From: Paenibacillus sp. RUD330
Lineage (GTDB): Bacteria > Bacillota > Bacilli > Paenibacillales > Paenibacillaceae
NCBI RefSeq assembly: GCF_002243345.2
Contig: NZ_CP022655.2
Coordinates: forward strand, 4,520,001 to 4,584,000
DNA: 64,000 nucleotides
Reading direction: 5' to 3'
The translations under genes and the position numbers were made by a program. Shown in pieces: positions 50,700 through 59,768 of this stretch (the stretch's first letter is position 1; every line of letters begins with the position of its first letter). The notes beneath the pieces are model-generated. The model did no database searches, was not told the origin of the DNA, and saw nothing but the letters and a program-made list of their open reading frames with translations.

Positions 50700-51761
50700 T
50701 CAGACCGGCTCCAGGCTGTCCAAAATGTCGGCCAGGCTGAGCTCCGCGCAAGCCATGGACGTGTCGGCGGCGCCGTAATACATGCGGACGCGGTCTCCGT
50801 CGACGAGGGCGCCGCAGGAGAAGACGACGCCTCCGAAGAAGCCGTCCCGCTCATAATCGGCGTCCGGCTCCAGAACCGGCTTGCCGGAGCGGGCAATCAC
50901 CTTGGACGGATCTTCCAGGTCGAGCAGCACGGCTCCCATGCAGTACCGGTGATCCTTGGTCGCGCCGTGGTACAGCTCCAGCCAGCCGCGCTCCGTCCGG
51001 ATCGGAACGGCTCCGCCGCCGATGCGGCCGCTGTCCCACATGCCGTCACGCAGGCCGATGAGATGGCGGTGGTTGCCCCAGTACAGCAGGTTGTCCGATT
51101 CGGCGATCCACATCTCGGGGCGGCCGCAGCTTTTGGTCGTCGGGCGGTGAAGGGCGTAATACTTGCCTCCGATGCGCTCGGGGAAGATGATGACATCCTT
51201 GTTGTCCGGCCCGAAGATCATGCCGTGATGCGTGACGCTCTTGAAATCCTTCGTCGAGACGAGCGATTCACCGATGCCGACGGGCGACACGGCCGAGAAA
51301 TAGATGTAGTAGGTGTCCCCGATCTGGGTGATGCGGGGATCTTCAATGCCGAAGATCTCCAGCGGCTGCGTCGGATAGATGAACGGCTCCTCGTCGACCG
51401 TGAAGCTCCTGCCGTCCCGGCTGCGCGCGATGCGCAGGTACGAGAGGGAAGTCAGGTATTCGAAGGACGGCGCATGCTCCTTGCGCACGATGACTCGCGG
51501 ATCGGACAAGTCGTAGCGTTCGTCGTCCTTGCGGATCGGAATGAGGTCCAGGTCGCCTTTCTCCCTGTTGTACACGGGAGCCAGCACGGTGTCCGGATCC
51601 TCGCTGATCGGGCGTTCCGCCACGCGCAGCAGCAGGATGACTTCGCCGTCGTATTCCGCCACCCCTGCATTGAAGGCGCCGATGACCTCGAAATCCTCGC
51701 GATGCGGCTTCACATCCGCTGGGGTCACCAGCGGATTTTGTTCGTAACGGTAGCTATTCAT
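50700..51761 (-). CDS. GH130 beta-mannoside phosphorylase
   Basis: 353 residues of glycoside hydrolase family 130: five-bladed beta-propeller with NPLVTPADVKP..., FNAGVAEYDGEVILLLRVAERP, FGIEDPRITQIGDTYYIYFSA (catalytic Asp in the IEDPR motif) and GLRDGMWDSGRIGGGAVPI. These enzymes cleave beta-1,4- or 1,2-mannosides with phosphate to give mannose 1-phosphate in the cytosol. ATG 51761 follows AAAGGAG. Last gene of the ABC-DUF1861-GH130 operon. Confidence 0.93.
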   Translation of the reverse strand: MNSYRYEQNPLVTPADVKPHREDFEVIGAFNAGVAEYDGEVILLLRVAERPISEDPDTVLAPVYNREKGDLDLIPIRKDDERYDLSDPRVIVRKEHAPSFEYLTSLSYLRIARSRDGRSFTVDEEPFIYPTQPLEIFGIEDPRITQIGDTYYIYFSAVSPVGIGESLVSTKDFKSVTHHGMIFGPDNKDVIIFPERIGGKYYALHRPTTKSCGRPEMWIAESDNLLYWGNHRHLIGLRDGMWDSGRIGGGAVPIRTERGWLELYHGATKDHRYCMGAVLLDLEDPSKVIARSGKPVLEPDADYERDGFFGGVVFSCGALVDGDRVRMYYGAADTSMACAELSLADILDSLEPV

Positions 51762-51804
51762 GGCATGAACTCCTTTGTATCTCAACTATTAATGCGGACA
51801 AAGC

Positions 51805-52743
51805 TCAAAAGCCGGCGAACGGGTCGTCGATGACCAGCCTCTGCGCGTCCGCGTCGCTGATGCCTGCGTACAGGACGGCCGTGCCGTCTGTCCTGCGAAG
51901 CAGCCCCCCGCTGAAGACGACATCCTGCAGGTCCGCCCGCTTGGCCGGACCAGGCAGAAAATCGCTGCGCTCGGCGATGATGCGCAGCTTCGTGCAGCTG
52001 GCGCCGGCCGGGTCGAACACGAACGCCATCGGGTAATAGTGGCGGTCCTGCGCTTCGTCGAAGCAGGCGACATGTCCGAGCACGCCGATCCGGCCGTCCT
52101 GCAGCAGATGGGCTTCATTGGCCCCTCCCCATTCGCCTTCCGCGAACTGGCCTTCCAGCAGCGGCGCGTCCTCGATCAGGCCGAGCGTCAATTGCTCCAG
52201 CGACGCCGCCTGCGCGAATCCGATCTTGCCGCGGCCGCCTTTCTCGCCTTGGGGGCGGGTGAAAACCCCGACCGTTCCATCGGCAAGCTCCACAAGGCGG
52301 ATGTCCTTCATTCCGTCCGGCCCTTTGAAAAACGGCTTCAAATGCTCCAGGCCGCCGCCGCGGTAAAAGACGGTCCTCCACATCAGCGCGCCTTCGTTGT
52401 CCGGATGGGGATAGATCTCCACGCCTCCGACGATGAGCTCGCCGCCGATGCGGCAGTGGAACGGGTCTTGGAGCTCCAGCACCGGAGCCCGTTCCAGCGG
52501 CAGCCAGCGTCCGTCCGCCTCCTCGAAGAAGACGACTGCGGCATGCTCGCTGTCACGGGATTCCACGCGGCCCGGAATGATGTCCCGGCCGTTCTCCGCG
52601 ATAGGCGCGGCGATATTGTACACATCCTTGCCGCCGACTTCGGCGAACGGGATCCGCTCCGGCGCCTCGGCGCGCGCTCCGGATGCCCGGTATTCCGCCA
52701 GCAGCTCGCGGCATGATGACGGCTCAAGCTTCCGAGTATTCAT
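51805..52743 (-). CDS. DUF1861-family protein (propeller-fold glycosidase relative)
   Basis: 312 residues matching DUF1861: EVGGKDVYNIAAPIAENGRDIIPGRVE, WGGANEAHLLQDGRIGVLGHVA and a C-terminal FSGGLLRRTDGTAVLYAGISDADAQ. Such proteins resemble GH43/GH130 beta-propellers and usually lie next to them. A specific activity is unknown; a mannoside-processing role is likely from context. It sits between the permease and GH130 genes. Confidence 0.88.
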   Translation of the reverse strand: MNTRKLEPSSCRELLAEYRASGARAEAPERIPFAEVGGKDVYNIAAPIAENGRDIIPGRVESRDSEHAAVVFFEEADGRWLPLERAPVLELQDPFHCRIGGELIVGGVEIYPHPDNEGALMWRTVFYRGGGLEHLKPFFKGPDGMKDIRLVELADGTVGVFTRPQGEKGGRGKIGFAQAASLEQLTLGLIEDAPLLEGQFAEGEWGGANEAHLLQDGRIGVLGHVACFDEAQDRHYYPMAFVFDPAGASCTKLRIIAERSDFLPGPAKRADLQDVVFSGGLLRRTDGTAVLYAGISDADAQRLVIDDPFAGF

Positions 52744-52770
52744 AGAAGGTTTCCTCCCTGCATGGGATGT

Positions 52771-53610
52771 TTATTTGAGGCTGAACTGCATGCCTTCCTG
52801 GAATTTCTTGCTGAAGATCAGGAACATGACGATGATCGGCAGCGTCAGGATGGTCGAAGCGGCATACAGAGGTCCGGGATAGGAGCCGTACGGCCCGAAC
52901 ATCTGCGAGAGCAGCACGTTCAGCGTCAGCATCGAATCGCTCTTGACCGCGATCATGTCCCAGAGCAGCTCGGTCCAGCGCTCCATGAGCAGGAACAGGA
53001 AGATGACGGTCGTGATCGACTTCGACATCGGCAGCATGATGCGGAACATGATTTTCAGATCGGATGCCCCGTCCAGCTTGGCCGCCTCGATGAACACCGT
53101 CGGCACGGCCTTGAAAAAATTCGTGTACATGAAGATGGCCCACAGGCTGACCGCCTTCGGAATGATCAGGCCCAGATACGTGTCGTAGAGCCCGACCCGC
53201 TGGATGACCAGAAACGTCGGCACCAGCAGGATGATCGCGGGAAAGAACATATGGAACAGGACGAAGTTGTTCATCGCATTGCGGCCGAAGAAGTTCAGCT
53301 TGGACAGCGCATAGGCGACCATGATGCCGAACAGCATCATCAGCGCCGTAGAGGCGACCGAGACGATGATGCTGTTCATGAACGCGTTCAGCCAAGGACG
53401 GGTGATGCCCGTCTCGCCGCCGCTGAACAGCCACTCGTAGGATTTGAGCGTGAAGCTCGTCGGGAACAGCTTCTTGTCGATCTGCGTCCAGTCCGCGAAC
53501 GAGCTGAGCACCATGTACAGATAGGGATAAACCATGACGAGCAGGAGCGCGAGGGCGAGCGAGTAACGGATGGCCCGCCTGGCTCCGCTGCGTTTCTTAG
53601 ACCCAACCAT
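52771..53610 (-). CDS. Sugar ABC transporter permease (MalG type)
   Basis: 279 residues, six transmembrane segments, with the EAA loop (TVFIEAAKLDGASDLKIMFRIMLPMSKS). Starts at ATG 53610, overlapping the upstream permease gene by 14 bp. No ATPase gene is present in this operon either. Confidence 0.92.
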   Translation of the reverse strand: MVGSKKRSGARRAIRYSLALALLLVMVYPYLYMVLSSFADWTQIDKKLFPTSFTLKSYEWLFSGGETGITRPWLNAFMNSIIVSVASTALMMLFGIMVAYALSKLNFFGRNAMNNFVLFHMFFPAIILLVPTFLVIQRVGLYDTYLGLIIPKAVSLWAIFMYTNFFKAVPTVFIEAAKLDGASDLKIMFRIMLPMSKSITTVIFLFLLMERWTELLWDMIAVKSDSMLTLNVLLSQMFGPYGSYPGPLYAASTILTLPIIVMFLIFSKKFQEGMQFSLK

Positions 53611-54472
53611 TCCGCTTCCCCCATATCTCCAGTAGTTTGCGGATTACGAAAATCGAGGCGAACGTCGCCAGCGACGCCAGCAGCGCGACCGCGGAGGCGT
53701 AGCCGACCTGCATGTTCGAGAACGCCTGCTTGAAGATCTCCATCTGCCAGGTGTTCGTCGCGTTGCCGGGACCGCCGCCGGTCAGCTGGTACACCTCGGT
53801 GAAGATGCCGAACGTCACTCCGAATGCCAGAATCAGCGTCGTATAGAGCGACGGGTACAGCAGCGGCAGCGTAATCCGCCAGAAGCGCTGGCTGTCCTTG
53901 ACTCCGTCGATGGCGGCGGCCTCGTACACTTCCTTGTCGATGCTCTCCAGGCCGGATGTGATGATGAGCGCATAATAGCCGGTGAACTTCCAGGCGAGGA
54001 TCAGGCCGACGACGAAGAGCGCCGAGAAGGGCGAGCCGAGCCAGTTGATATCCATGCCGATGCCTCTCAGGAATTCATTGACGGGACTCGTGTAGGACAG
54101 CAGCCCCTTCACGATCAGCGCGGACACGACGCCCGAGCTGAGGTACGGCAGGAAAAATCCGATCAGGAACAGCCCCTTGAACCGGGGCAGGCCATGGACG
54201 ACGACGGCGACGCCGATCGCCATCACGGTGACGAGCGGAACGAAGATCATCATGAATTTGTACGTATTCCAGAATGCCGCATGGACGGCCGGCGATTGCA
54301 GCGCGTCCAGGAAATTGCCGATCCCGACGAAATTGAACGTCGGGGCGATAAGGTCCCAGTTCGTAAACGACAGGAATAAAGACCATAGGAGCGGCACAAA
54401 GAAAAAGATCAGCGAATAGATGAGGTAAGGGCTGGCGAACATCCAGCCCAGCTTGTTGTTGCGTTGGTCCAT
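53597..54472 (-). CDS. Sugar ABC transporter permease (MalF type)
   Basis: 291 residues, six transmembrane segments. EAA loop EVYEAAAIDGVKDSQRFWRITLPLLYPS. Start ATG 54472 lies 16 bp after the binding-protein gene. Confidence 0.92.
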   Translation of the reverse strand: MDQRNNKLGWMFASPYLIYSLIFFFVPLLWSLFLSFTNWDLIAPTFNFVGIGNFLDALQSPAVHAAFWNTYKFMMIFVPLVTVMAIGVAVVVHGLPRFKGLFLIGFFLPYLSSGVVSALIVKGLLSYTSPVNEFLRGIGMDINWLGSPFSALFVVGLILAWKFTGYYALIITSGLESIDKEVYEAAAIDGVKDSQRFWRITLPLLYPSLYTTLILAFGVTFGIFTEVYQLTGGGPGNATNTWQMEIFKQAFSNMQVGYASAVALLASLATFASIFVIRKLLEIWGKRNGWV

Positions 54473-54488
54473 GACAGCGGAACCTCCC

Positions 54489-55817
54489 TTATTTCAGGGC
54501 TTTCTCCAGCGCAGCCTTCATCGCCGCCCAGCCCTCGGCAGGGGCGATTTCGCCTTTGACCACTTTGTTGAAAGCCTCCGTGCCGATGATCGTCTGCAGG
54601 TCGTTGTACTTGGCGTTGTCCATCGGCGGCACCGCATTCGGCACGTTCTCCGCATACGGCTTCAGCTGCGGACTCTCGTCCAGGATCGCCTGGAACGATT
54701 CGTTGGTCGACAGGTCGTCGCGGGCCGGCGGCAGATTCGTCTGCTTGAACCAGGCTGCGTCGTTCTTGGCGTCGCTGTACACCCACTTCACGAAATCAAG
54801 CGCCGCCTGCTGCTGCGCCTTCGTCGCGGAAGCGTAGATGACAAGTCCCTTCGTATCGGCGAACGTCTTGCTTTGGGCAGGATCGACGCCGTCAGGCACC
54901 GGAGGCATCGTCAGCGCATAGGTTTCGTTGTATTTCAGGTTCGGGTATTTTTCCGCCCAGGTCGTAAAGGTCCACGGACCGACATCGGTGAACACGCCCG
55001 TGCCGTTCTCGAACGGATCCGTCACCTGGCGCGCCAGCAGCCCTTTCTCCTTGCGCAGGCTGTCGACGAACGTCAGCACCTCGATGCCGGCTTTCTCGTC
55101 TCCGGTGAACTTGTCGCCCTCGATGAACTTGTTGCCGTTCGACGCGGCGTCATACAGCATGTAGAAGTCGAACCAGCGCTTCCAGGCGGTAGGATCGGCC
55201 AGATCCGGCTTCGCCCACAGGTATTTCTTGTCGCCGTATTTGTCCTTGAGCTTCTTGGTCAGCTCCAGCACTTCGCCGTACGTCTTCGGCGGCTCGCTGT
55301 AGCCGAGCTCCTTCAGAGTATCGAGGCGCCAGCCGAACAGCATCGGGTTGGAGTAGATCGGAAGCACGTATTGATGGCCGTCCGCGAACTTCCACGGCTC
55401 GATCGTCTTGCTCATGCTTCGTCCCTGGAGCAGGTCGCCGTAGCCTTCCAGCGTATCCAGCGGCACGAGCGCCTTGCTGCTCGACAGCTGGGCCGCGAAG
55501 CCGCGGTTGATGTTCTCCGACATCGTCGGCGCGCTCTTGGCCGCGAGCGCGGCCTGGATGCTGGCTTCGGAGGTCGGCGATTCCTTGATCGCGCTGACGT
55601 TGATCTTGACCTTGCCGTTCTGGGCTTCGTACGCCTTGGCCATCTCCTGCCAGTAAGCCTGCTGCGTCGGATTCGGCGCCGCCCAGAACTCGATCGTCGT
55701 CACGCTTTCCCCGGACGCCGATCCGGATTCGTTCTGGCCGCCCTGGCCGGTGGAGCAAGCGGACAGCATGCCCGCGATCAAAGCAACGGATAAAACCATT
55801 GGGACTCTCTTTTTCAT
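54489..55817 (-). CDS. Extracellular sugar-binding lipoprotein
   Basis: 442 residues of SBP family 1 with lipobox LSAC (Cys about 21), then the TIEFWAAPNPTQQAYWQEM start and KALVPLDTLEGYGDLLQGR. It should capture the oligosaccharide, probably manno-oligosaccharide judging from the GH130 gene. Its promoter carries a cre box and a LacI-type operator upstream. Confidence 0.93.
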   Translation of the reverse strand: MKKRVPMVLSVALIAGMLSACSTGQGGQNESGSASGESVTTIEFWAAPNPTQQAYWQEMAKAYEAQNGKVKINVSAIKESPTSEASIQAALAAKSAPTMSENINRGFAAQLSSSKALVPLDTLEGYGDLLQGRSMSKTIEPWKFADGHQYVLPIYSNPMLFGWRLDTLKELGYSEPPKTYGEVLELTKKLKDKYGDKKYLWAKPDLADPTAWKRWFDFYMLYDAASNGNKFIEGDKFTGDEKAGIEVLTFVDSLRKEKGLLARQVTDPFENGTGVFTDVGPWTFTTWAEKYPNLKYNETYALTMPPVPDGVDPAQSKTFADTKGLVIYASATKAQQQAALDFVKWVYSDAKNDAAWFKQTNLPPARDDLSTNESFQAILDESPQLKPYAENVPNAVPPMDNAKYNDLQTIIGTEAFNKVVKGEIAPAEGWAAMKAALEKALK

Positions 55818-55891
55818 TATGCATGGCCTCCCTAACTTGTCATGTTAAAAATCATTCTCCGTCATCAAGCTGTCAATGAGAAAAAGTGAAA

Positions 55892-55905
55892 TGAAAGCGC
55901 TTATG
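55892..55905 (-). promoter_or_regulatory. Probable cre box at the mannoside operon start site
   Basis: TGAAAGCGCTTATG on the + strand matches TGWAANCGNTNWCA at 12 of 14 positions, and it overlaps the expected transcription start of the promoter at 55912-55940. Confidence 0.5.
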
Positions 55906-55911
55906 AGACCC

Positions 55912-55940
55912 ATTATGGAGCATGATTCTCCTTAAGTCAA
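55912..55940 (-). promoter_or_regulatory. Sigma-A promoter of the mannoside operon
   Basis: TTGACT (55935-55940), 17-bp spacer, CATAAT (55912-55917) on the minus strand; leader about 90 nt to ATG 55817. Confidence 0.75.
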
Positions 55941-55995
55941 GTTACAAACCGATTAAGTCATTCTTTTTTCGAATGATACACTTTACTATTTTGTT

Positions 55996-56009
55996 TTGTA
56001 ACGTTACAA
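55996..56009. promoter_or_regulatory. LacI-type operator palindrome
   Basis: TTGTAACGTTACAA is a perfect 14-bp palindrome with the central CG typical of LacI-family sites. It lies between the divergent genes. Confidence 0.65.
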
Positions 56010-56158
56010 TTAAAAAGCGGGATTTCGATCCGTTCCGATATGTATTTTCCTCCCGCCCGAAGCTTGACATTACCGCCCCGCTGCGGAAACAATGATAAAC
56101 GAATGGCTGCGCGTCGGGCTTCCGGTCCGAAAAGCGAGCATGACGGAGGCTGACTCTT

Positions 56159-57184
56159 TTGAAATCGAAAATTACGATGCAGGACATCGCCGACAGGCTG
56201 AATCTGTCCAAGAACTCGGTCTCCCAAGCTTTGACGGGCAAGCCCGGCGTAAGCGACGAGACACGCCGGCTCATCATGAAGACGGCCGACGAGATGGGCT
56301 ATACGTATACCCGAAGGGGCAACACGGAGGAAGCCGGCCCGACGGCGAAGCCGCGGACGATCGCGCTCATCGCTTCCGATTACGCCTTTTCCATGAAGAG
56401 CTTCTTCAGCGACATCTACCTCAGCATCGACCGGGAGCTGAAGAAGCTCGGCTGCGAGCTGGTCATCCAGTCCATCAGCCCGAACGATGCCGAGTCCCTG
56501 ACTCTCCCGCCGTTCATCCAGCAGCGGGCCGTGGACGGCGTGCTCATCCTGTCCCATATTACGACTCCCTATATCCAGGCCGTGCTGGATACGGACATTC
56601 CCGCCGTCCTGATCGACCATCACCATCCCGATCTGCAGGCGGACTGCATCCTGACCAACAACCGGTTCAGCGCCTACGAAGCCATCCGGCATCTGCACGG
56701 ACTCGGCCATCGCGATATCGGTTATGTCGGCAACATCTCTTTTGCTCCGAGCTATTACGAGAGGCTGGAGGGGATGAGGCTCGCAGCCCTCGAGCTCGGC
56801 TTGCAGCTGAAGGAGGCCTGGCTGCTGACCGATGCGGCCGAGGACAGCGACGAGATCCGCAAACGGCTGGAAGGGCTGAGCGGCGGGCCTACCGCCTGGT
56901 TCTGCGTCAACGACGGATACGGCTTCATGGTCAGCTCCGCGCTGCAGCAGCTCGGGCGGCGCGTGCCCGAGGACGCCTCCGTCGTCAGCTTCGACAACGG
57001 CTATCTCTCCCGGCTCGCGACACCGCCCATCACGACGGTCGATGTCGACCTTCCGCTCTATGCCCGGTGCGCCGTCGAGCGGCTGCTCGCCAGACTGGAA
57101 GACCCCGGCATGCCGTACGCCGAAACGCTGCTGCATACGAAGCTGCTCATCCGGGAATCGACCGGGAATCCTCCCCGCCGCTGA
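56159..57184 (+). CDS. LacI-family transcriptional regulator
   Basis: 341 residues: HTH 1-50 (TMQDIADRLNLSKNSVSQALTGKPGVSDETR), then a periplasmic-binding-type effector domain (about 65-335; GVLILSHITTPYI, NNRFSAYEAIRHL, VSFDNGYLSRLATPPITTVDVD). TTG 56159 follows GGAGG by 9 bp. Divergent from the mannoside transporter operon, which it probably represses until an oligosaccharide binds. Confidence 0.93.
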   Translation: MKSKITMQDIADRLNLSKNSVSQALTGKPGVSDETRRLIMKTADEMGYTYTRRGNTEEAGPTAKPRTIALIASDYAFSMKSFFSDIYLSIDRELKKLGCELVIQSISPNDAESLTLPPFIQQRAVDGVLILSHITTPYIQAVLDTDIPAVLIDHHHPDLQADCILTNNRFSAYEAIRHLHGLGHRDIGYVGNISFAPSYYERLEGMRLAALELGLQLKEAWLLTDAAEDSDEIRKRLEGLSGGPTAWFCVNDGYGFMVSSALQQLGRRVPEDASVVSFDNGYLSRLATPPITTVDVDLPLYARCAVERLLARLEDPGMPYAETLLHTKLLIRESTGNPPRR

Positions 57185-57207
57185 GCGGACCGAAAGGAGC
57201 CGACGCC

Positions 57208-57327
57208 ATGAACGGAAGCAAGCCCTTTTATTGGCTGCTTGCGGCCGCAGCCGCATTCTTCATCATCCTTCTGCTGACCGGCATATACGGAATGAATGCT
57301 TCGGCCAACATGTTCTCCGGCCGCTGA
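57208..57327 (+). CDS. 39-residue single-pass membrane peptide
   Basis: ATG 57208 follows AAAGGAGC by 7 bp. Residues 9-28 (a run of Leu, Ala, Phe, Ile) form one transmembrane helix between a short basic N-terminus and a polar NMFSGR end. It lies 23 bp after lacI and before a strong terminator, so it is cotranscribed. No known family. Confidence 0.65.
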   Translation: MNGSKPFYWLLAAAAAFFIILLLTGIYGMNASANMFSGR

Positions 57328-57380
57328 TGCCGGCAGCCGGAGGCCTCAACGACCGCTCCGCCTCCTCCGGACCAACGACA

Positions 57381-57418
57381 AGACGGCTCATGCGACATCG
57401 CATGAGCCGTCTACATTT
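57381..57418 (+). terminator. Terminator of the lacI-peptide unit
   Basis: AGACGGCTCATGCGA and TCGCATGAGCCGTCT form a perfect 15-bp stem with a CA loop; ACATTTTT follows on the + strand. Confidence 0.88.
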
Positions 57419-57429
57419 TTCAGGAATGG

Positions 57430-58233
57430 CTACTGGTAGCGGCTGAAGGAGTTCGGAGCCGGCATCTGGGGCTGGCCGGGAGCCGGAACGTAGGAGCCGA
57501 GCATCGACTGCATATCGTTCTGCTTCAGCTGAGGCACCTGATAATAGGCATGCTTGTTCTGGAAGAGGAAAATCTCGAATGCCATCTCCACATAGTTCTG
57601 GATCTGGGAAGCGACGACACGGCGCACGACCGGATTCGTAATCTCCGGCGAAGCCATCGCGAGCAAGGACGCGGTTGATTTGATCAGGCCGAGCATATGG
57701 CCGCTGATTCCGGCATCCTTGACGTCCGCGAGCGACTGGTTCGGCTTTTTCGGCTGGGAAGGCTTGATGCCGAACGCCACGTTCGTCGGCTGCTGCATCA
57801 TGTACGTGCCGGTTTCCTGATGCGGCTTCTGCCCCGTCGCGAAGCATTCGGCCGTCAGGTTGTATTGGGAAAGGATGAAGTTGTACTGGCGGTCCAAAAT
57901 GCCGAGCAGCTCCTGATCCTTGACGAAGCCGCGGAAAATCATGAACTGGTCGAGGACGTTGATCATGCCGGACAGAATCTCGTGCATGTCGAAAAACTCA
58001 TGTCCGCCGTGGTTCAGATTCATCTGCCGCTGAGGAGCGGAAGGAGCAGCGGCTTGGGCCTGCTGCTCGTAAGGCTGCGCATTCGCTTGCTGCGGCTGGT
58101 ATGCTTGCTGCGCATGCTGATTTTGCGGCTGATATCCTTGCTGCTGCTGGTACGGCTGCGCGAACGGATGCTGCTGCGGCTGTCCAGGCTGGCTCATGGG
58201 CTGGAACTGAGGCTGGTAGGGCTGATTGTTCAA
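57430..58233 (-). CDS. Spore coat protein (CotF-like)
   Basis: 267 residues: a Gln/Pro-rich N-terminus (1-70), then the coat domain (about 75-240) with HEFFDMHEILSGMINVLDQF, LDRQYNFILSQYNLTAEC and VKDAGISGHMLGLIKSTASLL. It is built into the spore coat. TTG 58233 follows GTAGGAGGA. It lies just downstream of the germination operon. Confidence 0.87.
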   Translation of the reverse strand: MNNQPYQPQFQPMSQPGQPQQHPFAQPYQQQQGYQPQNQHAQQAYQPQQANAQPYEQQAQAAAPSAPQRQMNLNHGGHEFFDMHEILSGMINVLDQFMIFRGFVKDQELLGILDRQYNFILSQYNLTAECFATGQKPHQETGTYMMQQPTNVAFGIKPSQPKKPNQSLADVKDAGISGHMLGLIKSTASLLAMASPEITNPVVRRVVASQIQNYVEMAFEIFLFQNKHAYYQVPQLKQNDMQSMLGSYVPAPGQPQMPAPNSFSRYQ

Positions 58234-58318
58234 GGCTAGTCCTCCTACATGTGAATTCAGGCTTCGTTAAGATGAGCCAAAAGCATCCTCCCTATTCGGC
58301 ATAGCCGCCGTCCAAGGC

Positions 58319-58522
58319 TCACAACAGCAGCTGGAACACCGCCAGAACGGCCGCTCCGGCCGCGCAAAAGCCGATTTGAATCCAGGCCAGCCCCTTTGTC
58401 CAGCCGCCTTCCTTCTTTTTGCCGAGCCATTCGTACATCCGCAAATCCGCCGTCAGCATGAACAAGCCGCATAACAGGCTCAGAATGACGAACACGGCGA
58501 GACTGTATTTATAATTCAGCAT
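58319..58522 (-). CDS. Small two-helix membrane protein, CLC_0170-like
   Basis: 67 residues with two transmembrane helices (about 6-25 and 47-66). Such proteins are found at the end of gerA-type operons and the function is unknown. ATG 58522 is 10 bp after AAGGAGG. It is 25 bp after the GerC-type gene. Confidence 0.72.
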   Translation of the reverse strand: MLNYKYSLAVFVILSLLCGLFMLTADLRMYEWLGKKKEGGWTKGLAWIQIGFCAAGAAVLAVFQLLL

Positions 58523-58547
58523 TCGGTCCAAGCCTCCTTGCGGGAGA

Positions 58548-59768
58548 TCAATTGAGCTTCAGCCCTTCCCTGCGGATCGCGACCCTGCAATCCAGCTCGA
58601 ATTCCATGCCTGCGTACTCCCGCTCCCAATCCTCCTTGGACTGGATGCGGCTGTTCCAGTATGCGGGCTCCCGGGCGCGGAACATCTCCCCGAAGCCGAA
58701 CGGATCGCTCCGGTAGCGCTGGGTTTTGCGGATGAATTCCAGCAGGAAATAGGCAATCTCCTTCTCCATGCTTTTGCGGATCCGGTCGAAATCCTGCGCC
58801 GTATAACGCTCGGATTGGCCGTCGATCTTCTCCTCGATGCTGGTGTCCAGATGGACGACGATATGCGCGTGAGGCTTGCCGTCCCGGATGGAAACCTTCG
58901 TCTCGGCGATGCGGCGGTTGCTTTTGAGCATGATCGCGCCTATGCCCGGCACTTCCCCCAGGATGGAATACCCGCCCGGATTGAGCCCTTTGATGGCCAT
59001 GTAGCTGCCGATCTCGATCGGCTCGGAATGGCCGATCATTTTGCCCCCGCGAAACAGCGCCATTCCCTTGAGCAGGATGTTCTCCTTCTGGCGAATGGAT
59101 ACATAGGGAAGGAACTCGTCCTGTCCAAGGCGCGATTCGGCGCTCCAGAAGCTGCCGGAGTATTGGGGAGGAAATTTGCCCATCTCCACCGACTTTTCAA
59201 TCATGGACAGCAGATAGAGGGTAGGGACGCGCTCGAGCGGCGGCGCCACGTTCATCAGCTTGTTCGCCTCGATATCCGAGACGACGATCCAGGTGGAGCG
59301 CCTCACCTCCGAGTTGCGGCGGAAGTAGTCGTTGATGTCCTCCATCCCTCTGCGGGCGATCTTCTCGCTGACGACGATGATCCGCAGATGGATCAGGCTG
59401 CGCGGATCGGCGATTTCCTGCTGCAGGTTGTTGAGCGCATCGTCGATGGAATAACCCGTCACCTTCACGACCCATACCGGCAGCCCTGCCTGCTTGCCGC
59501 CCCCGCTCTCTCCCGGACCGAGCGGAACCCTGCCGGGAATGGCGATCTGGGCCGTCACCAGAACCCGGTGGTTACGCAGCGATTTCGGCTCATGCAGATA
59601 AGTCGTATGCTCGTGGTCGCCGGCGGCTTCCTCATCCACTTCATCGATCGCCATGCCGAGAATGAGGGCGCGGTCCTCCAGCTCCTGCCGGTCCCAGCAG
59701 CCCCCAAGCATCGGCAATGCGATCGCCGCCGCCAGCGCCAAGGCCAGCATCCGCCTCCATCTAGGCAT
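58548..59768 (-). CDS. GerC-type germination lipoprotein
   Basis: 406 residues. Lipobox LGGC (Cys about 24) followed by WDRQELEDRALILGMAIDE, the opening of the Ger(x)C family; domains typical of GerBC continue to the end. Lipid-modified and bound to the inner spore membrane. Its start overlaps the GerB-type stop by 8 bp. Confidence 0.93.
   Translation of the reverse strand: MPRWRRMLALALAAAIALPMLGGCWDRQELEDRALILGMAIDEVDEEAAGDHEHTTYLHEPKSLRNHRVLVTAQIAIPGRVPLGPGESGGGKQAGLPVWVVKVTGYSIDDALNNLQQEIADPRSLIHLRIIVVSEKIARRGMEDINDYFRRNSEVRRSTWIVVSDIEANKLMNVAPPLERVPTLYLLSMIEKSVEMGKFPPQYSGSFWSAESRLGQDEFLPYVSIRQKENILLKGMALFRGGKMIGHSEPIEIGSYMAIKGLNPGGYSILGEVPGIGAIMLKSNRRIAETKVSIRDGKPHAHIVVHLDTSIEEKIDGQSERYTAQDFDRIRKSMEKEIAYFLLEFIRKTQRYRSDPFGFGEMFRAREPAYWNSRIQSKEDWEREYAGMEFELDCRVAIRREGLKLN

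Larger units (their letters stand above)
55818..56158. other. Divergent control region between the mannoside operon and its LacI gene
   Basis: 341 bp of AT-rich DNA holding the operon promoter, a cre-like box, a LacI-type palindrome, paired TTAAGTCA direct repeats and an inverted TCATTC-N7-GAATGA element. No gene lies inside. Confidence 0.75.
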
